Shown: positions 1 through 11,283, counted from the first letter of the stretch. The stretch: 64,000 bases of DNA from Zygnema cylindricum (GCA_037447655.1 JBBHKE010000890.1:248001-312000); one strand, 5' to 3'. Numbers and translations are program-made. Notes: generated by a model from the letters alone, not told the origin.

Positions 1-776
1 TAGGCAGTCGGAGCAACACGAGCAGTCAATAATAGACCTAACCCCCCCCCGTAGAGACAGGGAAGGAAGCCTGAATGTGGGCCGATGGCACAGACTCGCG
101 ATCAAATGCCCCACGACCTAACAGAGTGTGGAAGACGTCCATGAGGCGATCGTCAAAAGCTGAGAGAGAGGAGACAAATGTCGAGGTGGGAGGGGACATA
201 CGAGTAAGGTAACAAGGGCGGTGGGGAAAACACCTGGTTAACATAGCAAAGGCAACTTGGGGATCTGGAAGGTGAGGAAGGTCGTCCACTTGGGCCAGAT
301 CTGTCTGTAAAGCATCATGAAGGAATTGGGTCACGAGAGTATCTGAACCAAGGGGGCAACCAAGCACACGAATGCCATCAGAGGGAGAAGGGGTTTGAAA
401 ACTAGAAGTGGGGGTAAAGGAAAGTGGAATATCCCGAGGAGACCAAATAACACACTTCGACGGCTTGACTGAAAGGTTGTTCGGCTAAACGTTCCCTGAA
501 AAAGTCATATGCCAACACGACTTGTTCCCTGGGCCTAATGATGTGCGTATCATCTGCGGTTGAAGGGAAAAGGCAAGAAGGGAAGGCGGTTGCGGAGGAA
601 CGAAGGGCATGGTAATGGGCGAGGGCGAACAAAGGTCCGCCGAGAGGGTCGCCTTGGCTAGTGCCAGTCGTAGAGGAGAGAGGAATGAGATCACCATCGG
701 CCGAGAAGGAAAGGTTGTTTGTCAAATAATATAAAGCCCTCACAAATGGGAATAATTGGATAAGTCGGGCCCTCAC
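1..776 (-). pseudogene. LINE-type reverse transcriptase fragment
   Basis: The minus strand from 776 down encodes the C-terminal half of a non-LTR-type reverse transcriptase. Visible are the motif SQGDPLGGPLFALAHY and the catalytic ADD block in PSTADDTHI, followed by a downstream region reading VLGCPLGSDTL and LPHLPDPQVAFAML. Two frameshifts break it: one near 480-490, where the frame continues as a 'PSKCVIWSP' stretch, and one in the C-run near 42-52, after which the frame reads on to the window edge. The N-terminal RT part is missing because homology stops near 780, where copia-type sequence begins. The family call is from RT motif order and is established knowledge; the element clade cannot be fixed without a search. 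It is almost certainly inactive. Confidence 0.75.
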
Positions 777-905
777 AGGGGTGAGGGTGGTAAGAGTATT
801 TGTGTGCTAGGTTGGCACTTATTCATTCGGAAAGTAAAAAGGGCAAGCATTATCCTAGAGGCTTTGTATACGCTGCCTATTCTGTGGGCCAATGGAGGCC
901 AGAAG
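756..905 (+). mobile_element. copia gag 5' fragment (family of relic 5)
   Basis: The stretch 'AAGCATTATCCTAGAGGCTT' followed by 'TGTGGGCCAATGG' resembles the gag start region of the copia relic at 52430-52500 ('AAGCATATTTAATCCTAGAG', 'TGTGTGCCAATGG'). It is a short orphan piece butted against the reverse-transcriptase fragment to its left and a MITE to its right. No usable reading frame remains. Confidence 0.5.
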
Positions 906-943
906 ATTTCAAAAACATCTTTTCTCTGTACACGCTTGTGGGA

Positions 944-1088
944 TTACGGATCTGACGGTTGCAATTGAAAGCTAAGACTGTCTCCTTCCGATTGGCGATC
1001 TCTATGTAGAAATTGGATTAGTGTGTACGGAGAAAATCTGTTTTAACTGGCGAAAATTTATTAACACTGATAGCGATACATTGTGTAC
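944..1088 (-). mobile_element. MITE family M1, one-ended copy
   Basis: This is the interior plus one terminal arm of the M1 family (full copies at 26004-26215, 38498-38705 and 46638-46855). The arm contains TGTGTACGGAGAAAA, then a GGCGAAAA stretch and GATAGCGATA. The interior core TTCCGATTGGCGATCTC matches the others in inverse orientation. The second arm is missing. Confidence 0.65.
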
Positions 1089-1440
1089 TGTTTCCAAATG
1101 GAGGATATTATGTTCGTTAGGAGTTTCAAATACTATTCCTTCGCGACGAATCGACGTTGTTTTTCTCAATGATGGCCATTGTATTTTTGGTGAATTGTTT
1201 TGGCGAACGGTGCCTTTGTTATAATTGTTGGTTAGGCGATCCATCTGTTATATAGGCGTTGGTTAGGCTCTAAAACGTGTGTCGGAGTTGCTCTACATGA
1301 CATTGTTGGGAAGAAGTAACGCGATTACTCTCACCTCGATGTTAAGAATGACTCGAATCTGAAGATGGTAAAGATTTTAGGTTGTGGGGTTTGCTTTGGA
1401 TAAGTTTCTCCATACCTCTTGTCAGAGGGAGAGGGAGCGG

Positions 1441-1974
1441 NNNNNNNNNNNNNNNNNNNNNNNNNNNNNNNNNNNNNNNNNNNNNNNNNNNNNNNNNNNN
1501 NNNNNNNNNNNNNNNNNNNNNNNNNNNNNNNNNNNNNNNNNNNNNNNNNNNNNNNNNNNNNNNNNNNNNNNNNNNNNNNNNNNNNNNNNNNNNNNNNNNN
1601 NNNNNNNNNNNNNNNNNNNNNNNNNNNNNNNNNNNNNNNNNNNNNNNNNNNNNNNNNNNNNNNNNNNNNNNNNNNNNNNNNNNNNNNNNNNNNNNNNNNN
1701 NNNNNNNNNNNNNNNNNNNNNNNNNNNNNNNNNNNNNNNNNNNNNNNNNNNNNNNNNNNNNNNNNNNNNNNNNNNNNNNNNNNNNNNNNNNNNNNNNNNN
1801 NNNNNNNNNNNNNNNNNNNNNNNNNNNNNNNNNNNNNNNNNNNNNNNNNNNNNNNNNNNNNNNNNNNNNNNNNNNNNNNNNNNNNNNNNNNNNNNNNNNN
1901 NNNNNNNNNNNNNNNNNNNNNNNNNNNNNNNNNNNNNNNNNNNNNNNNNNNNNNNNNNNNNNNNNNNNNNNNNN
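1441..1974. other. assembly gap (Ns)
   Basis: All 534 bases are N. Open frames that cross it are artefacts. Confidence 0.99.
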
Positions 1975-3223
1975 GGGATCTTCTCTTATATTAATGTTAA
2001 GAGACTGAAGAAAGTTATACTCCCTTTAAAATGGCTTTGTTTATGAAGTTGTAGGGGAAAACAATTAGTTCTTATCTCACTTTCGCCAACTTCTTCCCTT
2101 TACTGGAGAAAATCGCAAGCTTTGAGCTATAGTTTTTCAATACCTCTAAGAATTCCGTTATTTTTTCTTTTTAGGGCTACGGGTATACCACCCTTAAAGC
2201 CGTTACGAAAGAAAGCCCCGAAATCAAAAACGGCAAAGAAGGGAAGAGGCTCTTTGTCATTGTAATCTTTGCTTTCACTCTCTCGAAAACGTTTATCTTT
2301 TGGGCAACCTAAATGCAGTTAACTGAAACCACAACGGCAAAAACTAAAGCCCCGAAAGAAAGCATTGCCGAAATTCCCACCATATGGGCATCGGGATTTT
2401 TCTTTTTTATTGCCTTAAGAATCTCCATAACTTTTTGATATCGAGTTTCGAACGCTAAAAGAGGTCATTTCCCTTCTTCAACCGCTTTCACTCTATTCTT
2501 GATTAACAAAAGGGGATGTTGAAGTATTTGTTTCGGTAAAATTTCCCTCATATTGAAAGAAGTCAGAGAATTGTAATTATATTCTCTTCTAGGGTTACCT
2601 TCCCTCTCGTTGCTTCTATCAGTCAATGATGAAGTGGAAAAGAGATTGATTGACGTTTCTCTCGAGTTCCTGACAGGTCGGTGTTGATTCCCTCCCTCCT
2701 CTTCGTCCTCTCCCTCCTCTCTCTCCTCCCTCTACTTTCCCTTCTCTCTCTCCTCTCTCTCCTTTCCATCCTCTCTCTCCTCTCCCTCCTCTCGTTCACT
2801 ATTTCCAGACCTTAGCATTTTTTTCCAAGAACCTCGAATTTCCCAACTAGAACGGAGAACATTTATAAGATTATTGAGGGAGGTTTCTAACTCCACCTTC
2901 ATCGCAAGTAGGGGAGAATGTAGTGGTAGTAATAATTTTTGACCAGACCTCACCTTCAGCTTTGTGAAACGATATTATTGAGACCCCTCAAAGTGGCCGG
3001 AAGGTTGGCGTGTGGGAAAGCCTGGAGAACCACTGAACATCCCTGCTAGTGTACCTTCGCACCCCGCATGGAACTTTATGCGTATGAAGGATTTAGGGAA
3101 TAATCACAAGGGCTACGTTTAGCTAAACCCTCACACTTTGCCGTTGATAGAAGTGGTCGAGGGCCACTACCGATACCCCATAGACATACCCGGCTTACTC
3201 CGACAATACCACCCTTCGGATGT
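1975..3223. other. no supported gene; CT-rich stretch
   Basis: No coding region is supported. A CT-rich stretch at about 2690-2800 is built from CCTCTC units. The remainder is unassigned intergenic sequence. Confidence 0.5.
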
Positions 3224-3632
3224 TTGACTACATCATATCACCACACGGGCCGAGGTGACACTGGAGGTGAAAACACTCAAGCAAGCCGAAAGAACGTACT
3301 CCAGCGAGTTCGAGCGGCAAGAAAACATTGTTCCTTCAAACTGAGGAAGGTACCACGGTGGGAACCTGACGTTGAAGGAGAGGAGGAAACCCCACCCGCG
3401 GTAGCACCCGGGAATACCCCGAGTCCAGAACTCGAAGAGCTTGAACTATAACCGCCTGAGCCACAACCAGAAGCACCAGAAAATAGCACCTGAGGAAGGC
3501 AATGAACAGCTGCAGTGGCGGATCACACGACGACGTTTAGCACTGGTGGATCACCGCATTGGACTCCTTGAAACGAATTATGAGGAGCTTCAGGACCAAT
3601 TCGACGCTCTGCATCACGAATTTAAGGAGTAA
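3224..3632 (+). pseudogene. hypothetical coding remnant, possibly gag-like
   Basis: Two overlapping frames join into a plausible hydrophilic protein. The first, 3224-3451, ends in an acidic Pro/Glu-rich tail (EEEETPPAVAP type composition). The second, to 3632, holds a heptad-like stretch, RIGLLETNYEELQDQFDAL, that could be a coiled coil. A stop near 3449 and a frame change separate them. Size, coiled coil and Pro-rich linker would suit the N-terminus of an LTR-retrotransposon gag, and AT-rich LTR-like sequence with tandem AGCAGCATA motifs follows at 3740-4060. I do not recognise the family, so the transposon origin is inference. Confidence 0.3.
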
Positions 3633-3794
3633 AGATGTGAGACATACGAGATACTCCGTCAACTGCAGTTCCTTAGTAATTACCATTCAGCGTGACGCTG
3701 AATCTCTAGTGGGAGACATTGTAACAAGGTTACAGATTAGGGTACTTTGAAGCATAATGGAGAGGCTGCTATGGTTGTGATGTCAAAGAAGCGC

Positions 3795-3895
3795 AGGTGC
3801 GATGTAAGATTAGCGCATTATAGCAGCATAGCAACATAGTATAGCAGCATAGTAACGCAACTTAGCACTATAGCAACGCAATAGAATATAGGTCA
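3795..3895 (+). repeat. degenerate AGCAGCATA-type tandem repeat
   Basis: Irregular repeats of 'TATAGCAGCATAG' and 'TAGCAACGCAA' lie in an otherwise gene-free region (3640-5120). Function is unknown. Confidence 0.5.
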
Positions 3896-4690
3896 AACTA
3901 TACCGTTCTATAACCTAGTATAGGTTGGAGAACACTTAGTATAGATTGGACACAGTGGATTGAGATAGCCACGTGTATTTAGTGGGGTAATCGCAGTACT
4001 GAGTGGATCGGCAGATAGCTAGTTTAAATTGTTGAATAGACTTGGAAAATAAAACTCCTTTTGCGAGTAGACTTCTATGAGCGAGCAATCAAACTTGTAA
4101 TATCTCCTCCGAATTAATACATGCTTTCAAGCTCTTCATTGTGCAAGCTGTATATGCTATTTAACCTTGCTGTTGCTACGTTCGGACTCCTGGTAACTTT
4201 CCGCTGTGCACGACTTGTGAGAGTGTGTCAACTTTACGCCTTTTACAGTTAGCAAGAGAGTGGTACCACGTAATTATGGATTTGATGTTGGAAATTGTAA
4301 ATTTTCTTTCACACCGACAAGCTTTAACTTGAAAGATTCATTTGCGTACCATGTACGTGCGGACCGTGTCATTGTACAACACAATTTCTGTACCCTTTGC
4401 AGACGCCCTTTGCAGACGCTCTTTGTAGATGTTTGGATGCCTTGTTAGAGAGCAACAACTTTTTTTTGAGGTTCATGTTTTTTAGCGTGACGAATGAGCT
4501 TTGCCAAAAATATTGTTGCGAATGGGCTCGAATAAAAATAGCATGATGAAAGTGCGTTACGAGATTTCGTTTGTGTTTTTTGTTGAATTTTTGAATGTGT
4601 ATATCGTGTGCGAAGTTTTGTGATTTCTGTTGGTTGCCATCTTGACACATATGCTCATTATTTAACGTGTCGCGGCTAATTTTTTTTTGT

Positions 4691-4726
4691 AATTGGTGAT
4701 GTACCTCGCGAGGTACATCACCAATT
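4691..4726. repeat. perfect 36-bp palindrome
   Basis: The 18 bases from 4691 are the exact reverse complement of the 18 bases ending at 4726, with no loop. The core is ACCTCGCGAGGT. The same 12-bp core centres a second perfect palindrome at 33176-33197. It lies in intergenic sequence next to a T-run. Confidence 0.95.
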
Positions 4727-5129
4727 TCATAAACGTTTGAAGCAAATGCTTCGCGAAAAAATATCCGATGGTCATTGTTAACTCCCAAACCTTTGTAGAT
4801 ATTGGTAAGATTCTCTGTAATGTTTTTTTCCGTATAAAATTAAAATAAAAGGTACGGAGTAGTACGGAGTGGTCTGAATTTCTGTAAACAACCTCACTTT
4901 TTGTATGATGGAACTTCACCCTTATTCCGCTCGTACATATTGTATTTGATACTTTTTACGACTCATGTTTTACCTTCGGTGGTACATATATTGCGTTATC
5001 ACCTTGCTGCCAAAGATTCTATATAAATTCACACGATCGAAATAGTTTCTTACGTGGAACCAACCAACATGTTTCATGCAAGAAAAAATTCGGTTACTAA
5101 CTTGACACAATGGAATGAAGTCCTTTAGT

Positions 5130-5482
5130 TATAGATGTCTAATGCGCATAAAACGCATGGAGTAAACTAACGGCTACTATTTAGAGTGCGCATAAAAAAA
5201 TTTCAAATTTTATAAAATTCGTCGTAAAATTTGTACTTTTATTGACTTTTAAATTTCAAAAAATTTAAATATTTAATACCCTAAAAAAATGAAAAGTATA
5301 ACGAACTAGCGGCGAGCGGCGGAATGGCTTCTTTCTGAAGACGGAGTGGGGGGATAGATAAAAATAAGCGTGGCAAATAAAGCAACGTTGTTTTTTGTAA
5401 TGTCCGTACAATTTCCCGTACAGTGTGAGCCGTTCGAAGTTTACGAAACAAGCAAATACTAAGTTTTCGGAAGACAACTATG
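5130..5482 (+). mobile_element. hAT-like MITE, 353 bp, 8-bp TSD
   Basis: The element is flanked by perfect 8-bp direct repeats CCTTTAGT (5122-5129 and 5483-5490). Its ends are imperfect inverted repeats: TATAGATGTCT at the left and the complement of CATAGTTGTCT at the right. The right end matches the terminal sequence of the 868-bp element at 47627-48494. Length, terminal repeats and the 8-bp target duplication are the hallmarks of non-autonomous hAT elements. No transposase is encoded. The interior is AT-rich, with an AAATTTCAAATTTTATAAAA-type tract shared with 63440-63545 in inverse orientation. Confidence 0.8.
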
Positions 5483-5662
5483 CCTTTAGTTAACTTGTTT
5501 TTTACGTTTACTGATACCGCATAATGGAACCACGGCCTAAACCCTCAGTTCACAATACCATTTCGACCGTACGTTGAAACAAAGTACATGTGCTTACTCT
5601 GTCATCTATTTTTTGTTCGCAAGGACTGTATGATTTAGCATGGTACTTTATTTACAGTCTTA

Positions 5663-6411
5663 GGGCGTACTTCCATTAAGCGTTTCAGTAATTGTACTGA
5701 TACGTTTACGGAAGGACGTGCCTTCCATAACGTCGCATCAGTAACCACTTTTTATTTGCGTGGCCCGTTCTGGTTGGTAACACGTAGGTTGATATTAGAT
5801 GCTAAAAATCTTGAAATAATCTTGGAATGAAAAGTCTGAACACAATATCTGTACGAACGGAAGTAATATTTGTTCCACAGAAGGTAATATTTATACCAAC
5901 ATAGGTAATATTTGTTCCACCGGAGGTAATATCTGTACTAACGGAGGTAATTAATGACTCGTACAGATGGCATTATAATGTACTATCCAAAATTTCAAAG
6001 CGCAATGACAAAAAAGCGACGGCAAACTTTGATGGTGGGAGCGTGACAGGACAATTTCGGCGGATTCGCATCCACCTTGACGGGAAGGCACATAGCCCAT
6101 GCGACGTGTACGCAGTTAAGCGCGCGCTCATCGAAGATTTTTATTTATTTTCCACGCGGCCCATTTTTACACGTTTAGTCTATGCAAAGTGTCTTCCCTG
6201 TGCATGGTCGCCACTGATGAGTGTAGGGCTGGCGACGTGGCGTCTCGGATAAAATGTATAATGGCATCCGATGGTTAGCCCTTACGCGTAACAACCTTGG
6301 AGATTTTGGCGTAAAGATGTTTTCCTAGGAGAAAAAAAATGGTACGAACTTGTACGAAACGATACGGTCCTCAGTAATCAACCCCAAATTTTCCCTAATG
6401 GAAGGCCACCC
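5663..6411 (+). mobile_element. PIF/Harbinger-like MITE candidate, 749 bp
   Basis: The left end GGGCGTACTTCCATTA pairs with the right end TAATGGAAGGCCACCC as an imperfect inverted repeat. Both ends abut TTA (5660-5662 and 6412-6414), the usual 3-bp target of PIF/Harbinger elements. A partial inverted copy lies at about 8215-8636. The interior contains tandem GGAGGTAATAT-type units (about 5875-5955). No transposase frame is present. Superfamily is inferred from target length and the GGG terminus only. Confidence 0.6.
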
Positions 6412-6414
6412 TTA

Positions 6415-7075
6415 TCATAAAGGACTCCGGACGCGAAAGGGTTAAACATGGACACGAATCGAGCGAGGCATATCTGCCTTGATGGCCGCAAATTGACAGC
6501 TAGGGTTTTGCCTCATTTGACTACGACGTCACTTTCACGAGTTGCGACAAATGTCCGTTCTAACGGAAAGACATTGCGCTACTTTTGTCGTACCTAATAA
6601 TGGTAATGGAGACGAGAAGTCATCCCTCCATGAACAATTTACAACCAATTGACCAGCCCCGTGACGTGACATGAGTGGGTGTACACACGTGCCAATGTTG
6701 AAAGGTTTGGAAAAGTGACGACGAGAAAAAGAAAAAGTCTCAAACCGGTCTCGCACAGAACTTTAGTTTTGTAAAGAAGATACACCCTCTGTACGGAAAG
6801 TCTCGTCCCCGTCAACTTTTTCCTGTCCACTGAGTTTCGCGCCGACTAAAAGTGGACCGTTGTGTCTTTGAAAACTTTTTCATTCATGGGTCCTTTTGCT
6901 TAGTGACTATTGGCCAGCCTTTTTATTGTAAAGCTGAATTGCAACTATCTTTAACTATTCTATTGCCCAATGCTATGTGTTTCTGGATGCGAGAGATTCC
7001 TCTAATCATTCAATCACATTATGGTACAAGTTTGTCACTAGGGTGAAGCTCCATCGGAAACGCCTAATAGAGTGG
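6415..7075. other. no supported gene
   Basis: Only short open frames without family resemblance or codon bias are visible. No RNA gene or transposon boundary was recognised. Confidence 0.5.
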
Positions 7076-7726
7076 TTAACTGTGGTCCAATGAGAAATGA
7101 CATGTGCTTTTGTGTTCCTTGTGAGTGTGTCCAATTAGGATGCTCGGTTTCATCCCGGGTCACAAGACTTCCCGTCGGAAAACGTTACGTGTGACCGACT
7201 GTCACGAGCTGGTAATGTACTCCCGATTTTAATTTAGTTTCGTCACATGTCGGGTCACTCGAAATATCGCCGATGCCAATATGTCGTTGATGGTACAGGC
7301 GTCTTAAATAGCCTCGAATCAGACATATCGGTGGGAATAGGTACAGTAGCGCATGAAATCGTACTTTTCAAACAGTTGACAAAATGTGATAATTTGTCAT
7401 TCAATCCGACAAATTACGATAAACGGGACAAAACGTTGACATGTGACTACGTGCGATAAATAATGACCAATGGATGCAGAATTTTGACGTATGGTGTCAA
7501 TTTGTGACAAAAAGTGATGTCATTGTTGATTTTAGGGGCGATTTTGGGCAATATCGGTCCCGCCGATTTTGTGTGACCGATGTCACATATTTGAGCAGTA
7601 CAATTTGTACGGACGGACGTCAGTACTTTAACGACGTGGAGCTGTACGACACAAGATCATGCAGTTGCAATTATTCAGGTTCATGTGACAAGCATGTGTA
7701 AATAGCATTTCATTGGACCACAGTAA
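7076..7726. mobile_element. inverted-repeat element candidate, about 650 bp
   Basis: The left end TTAACTGTGGTCCAATGA and the complement of the right end (TTACTGTGGTCCAATGA) are nearly identical inverted repeats, and weaker pairing continues inward. No clear target duplication is seen. Short internal frames (7247-7459, 7474-7701) resemble nothing known, so this is best read as a non-autonomous DNA transposon relic. Confidence 0.5.
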
Positions 7727-8100
7727 AAGAGTGTCTTATTCATAGAGATGGCATTTTAATACAAATAGGCACTCAGAAGAGACAGAAAGATATCCCTTCA
7801 TCCATCAATTTTAGAGAGCAAGTCAGACATCATAGTGAGACAAAGAATAGAATAGAATTTTGGCTTTATTACAAAGGTCTCTTGTAACAATTGTCCTAAA
7901 CGGACCATTAATCAAATCTACGACTTTTCTGGAATCTATTCTGTCTACTTTTGTCTATTTGCTATAAATATCTCTCCCTACTCTACCTCATCCCTATCTC
8001 TATTGTTTTTGTGACTCCCTAAAGCCCCTCTGCGTGTATTGACCTGTGGCCGGTCAAAGCTATCCGTGACTACGAGGAACTCTCCTCGTTAGTTCGGATG

Positions 8101-8164
8101 ACCGACCCAGAGCGACACAAATACCGCGGAAATCTTACATCACGAATGTGGACGTGTCAGTTCG
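8101..8164 (+). repeat. dispersed repeat R1, left part (interrupted copy)
   Basis: It matches 20130-20193. The R1 sequence resumes at 8636, so about 470 bp has been inserted at the motif CAGTTCG (8158-8164 and again 8636-8642). Confidence 0.7.
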
Positions 8165-8635
8165 AACTCTGCAGAGAATGAACATGTAAAAATGGGCAGC
8201 GTGGAAATGGAAAAAAAAATCCACGATGAGCGCGGGCGTATGTGCATACACTTCGCAAGGGCCGTGTGCCTTCCGTTAGGGTGGCTGCGAATCCGCCGAA
8301 ATTATCCCATCACGCTCCCACCATCAAAGTTTGCCGCCGCCTTTTTGTCGTTGCGTTTTGAAATTTTGGGTAGTACATTATAATGCCCTCTGTACTGATT
8401 CATTAATTGCCTCTCCTGGTACACATATTACTTCCGCTCTTACAGGTATTGCAGACTTTGCATTCTAAGATTCTTTCAAGATTTTAACTTTTTAAGCATC
8501 AAATATTAACCCACGTGTTACAAACCAGAATGAGCCACGCAAATAAAAAGTGGTTTCCTGACGCGACCTAATGGAAGGCACGCCCTGCAGTAAACTATTC
8601 CGTACAATTAGTGAAACGCTTGATGGAAGGCCACC
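8165..8635 (-). mobile_element. partial inverted copy of the 5663-6411 element
   Basis: Reverse complement of this stretch matches 5663-6140: the GGGTGGCCTTCCATCAAGCG end, the GGCGGCAAACTTTGATGGTG interior and the GCGCTCATCG end. It interrupts repeat R1, whose uninterrupted form is at 20130-20372. The far half of the element (equivalent to 6140-6411) is missing, so the left terminus is truncated. Confidence 0.7.
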
Positions 8636-8822
8636 CAGTTCGGTACGCAAAATTACAGATTACATTGCAGGACAACTACAACGACTTCCGTAACGTACCG
8701 TACAGACAAATACGACCGCGGGAATCTTGTATCGCGCCCTCGTATGTCCTTCCGACCTTTTATTCTCGTCGTTAACGCTCATCGTTAGCCATCGTGAGGA
8801 GATTTTTACAAACCAGACACAT
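8636..8822 (+). repeat. dispersed repeat R1, right part
   Basis: About 185 bp is closely similar to 20187-20372, including ATTACAGATTACATTGCAGG, ACGACTTCCGTAACGTACCG and ATTCTCGTCGTTA. No coding capacity. The repeat type is unknown. Confidence 0.75.
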
Positions 8823-10709
8823 TATAATTTACCACACTATTAATAATACTCCACAAAAGTCAAAAATTAAATGACAAATAATTGGGAACTGTGCGGTCAT
8901 TCAATCCACCTAACAGGGAAAAAAAAGCTACTATTTCTTAGTTTGATAAATTAATTGAAAGAATGACTGAACTAAATGAAGGCATGTTTTATCCGATTCA
9001 TAACAACATTTAAAATTCGATAAGCAAACGTGTGAGGCATTAATTTTTCAATTAATTTTCTCCAAATTCACGTTACCCTTCTTTTTAACGAATGTAACGC
9101 CCCTCCATATTAATAATTTAATTCACTCCAGGACTGCGATCGTAAGTCCTAATTCGAGGAATTAGAATGTTTAATTATTGTAGTACACTCCCTTTGAATA
9201 TTGTTATCACTACTATTTTGTCTTTTTTGACCAAAAAAGAGTTGCTACCAAACATAAATAGCGATGAACAATCGAGCAATGAACAACATCCTGTGACGGA
9301 ATGTGAAATAATGTGAATAATGGTCATTTACAACTAAAAAATTGCAAGTTTTGCAAGGTAGTCTGCCATTTGGTTAGTGCATGTGGCGTTTTTATTTATT
9401 TTTTCTTTCGACACCTACGCTAAAATAACATTTTCATAGCGAGTAAAAATAATTTCTCTAAAAATGTGCATTGTTTTCTTGTGAATGAACATGGGTAAGT
9501 GTATGGTTAAAGTGTAAGTATTCAAAAAGTTGGATTATTTAAATGTAAGAATGACACTCATAATTATGATTTGAAGACAAAACTACAACAGTGAAAAGAA
9601 AGACAATTTAGTTTTTTGAAATTACCGAACTTCGACACAATCAGTCCTTCTTTAACGGCTCAACCTCACTCCTATATTCATGCGACCGTGCTTTTGTTCC
9701 CTATGCTATTGTCTCATCCTCACTCCTCATAGATGAGTGATAGAATTATAAGGGTCCCTCTGTTGGCTGAATAAAACCCAAAAGTCTATAGCTATTAGCA
9801 TTCTGAAATCCGCGATTGGGCATGTCCCAAAGTTGGTAAAATTGAGCGGATCATGGCCTGAACCTGAGAGCTTTGGCTAAAGCTATCGATTGGCTAACCA
9901 CTGCACTACTAATTCTCATTTGTTTTGATTGATTCGAGTGCCTCTCATTTGTTTTGATTGACTCAGACCACATCACCCTCCCGTATTGAGCGGCAACTCT
10001 TGCGCAATTCCACAGTTTTCGGTGTTGAAGTTTAGACCACACCATCAATAACGCATGGCCATTTAAAATTATACACGTATCTCATTTCGTTTTTGATGTA
10101 TAGATTTGGACACGTGGCCGAGAAGATGAGTAAATTTGTCACAAAATGTTCAACGAATTGCAAAGTTCCACTAGTCTACTAAAAAGCGTCTAAAAAATCG
10201 CCTGTATATTCAAATTCGATTACATATATTTTTTAAGTGGAAAAATATGTACAAAGTCATATAAAAAAAAGAATTCGTATGGATTTATCATATATATTAA
10301 GATTTGGCAACAATGGGACTTTTAGGTAAGAATTTTTTGCATTAATAGAGACTATTGTGAACAAATTAAGAGTATGATTATTTAGCATTCCACTAAAAGA
10401 CAAATGGCAAGTGGGTTTAAGTTGAATGAAATATTGGAAAGTTATGCTAATTTATTGATCTTGTCAATAACCCTAATTTGGCACCCCTTAATTTTGACCA
10501 TTGAACTTAAAATAGAGCTAATAATACTAATTTACCTTTACATCGATAAACGTACCGTTTAGTTAGCGGCAATTACAATTATTTGTACATTTTGTCAATA
10601 ATGTAGTGGACGAAATGTGTCAGTTCATACCAAAAGTGTTCACAAATTTGTACTAAAGTTAAAAAAAAATGTCAAATGACAATTTAGATGTTAAAGTGAG
10701 TTGTGTTGA
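8823..10709. other. AT-rich intergenic, nothing recognised
   Basis: Long AT-rich sequence with no supported gene, RNA or transposon boundary. A short direct repeat, CTCATTTGTTTTGATTGA, occurs twice near 9918 and 9946. Confidence 0.5.
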
Positions 10710-11283
10710 TGTTAAAGGACATTTAGCTCCGCTATTTGTCCGTACCTGTCATTACATGCGTCGGTTCGGTCTTGGTCTTGTCCGTACCCATCATTAAATG
10801 TGTCGGTCCGGTCTTGGTCTTGTTCGTACTCTTCATTACATGTGTCGGTCTAGTCTTGTTGCCCTACGTACAAGTCCTTTGGGCAACTATCTCTCTTTGT
10901 CCTATGTATGTTTTTGTTTGTCTTAATTCACTTTTGTACTTTATTTGTGTCTTCGTACTCTTTGTCGCTTAAGTTTACGTCGTTACTCTAGGTCTTAATT
11001 ACTGTTGTACATTGCCGCCCTAAAGTCAATCCGTTACAATCTAACTTACGTTAGAATCTAGTCTACATATATTAGAATCAAGTCACGTAAAATCTTGAAC
11101 ACGTGCATTAGAATCTTGACTAAGTGAGATATGCAAAATGCAGAAATTTGATCTGTGAGATATGCAGAAATGAAATTACATAAAACTGAGTGTACAGTTT
11201 TCATATCGTTTGTTACTAATGAATCAAATTCACTAAGTCCTACTTCTATACACCGAAACTACACTAAGCTGTAGTACAATTTC
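10710..11283 (+). mobile_element. 5' LTR of copia relic 1
   Basis: It starts TGTTAAAGGACATTTAGC, like the 3' LTR of relic 2 (TGTTAAGGGTCTTTTAGCG at 62243), and runs to the gag start. Three 42-bp tandem units beginning TGTCCGTAC (about 10737, 10779 and 10821) give a short spurious frame. A solo fragment of the same LTR lies at 17702-17840. Confidence 0.75.

Noticed and set aside
1382-2046. Three open frames across 1382-2046
   Set aside because: They run through the N gap, so most of each is undefined sequence.
7247-7701. Two 70-75 codon frames as a small gene
   Set aside because: They sit inside an inverted-repeat element, lack family resemblance and would need an unsupported splice.
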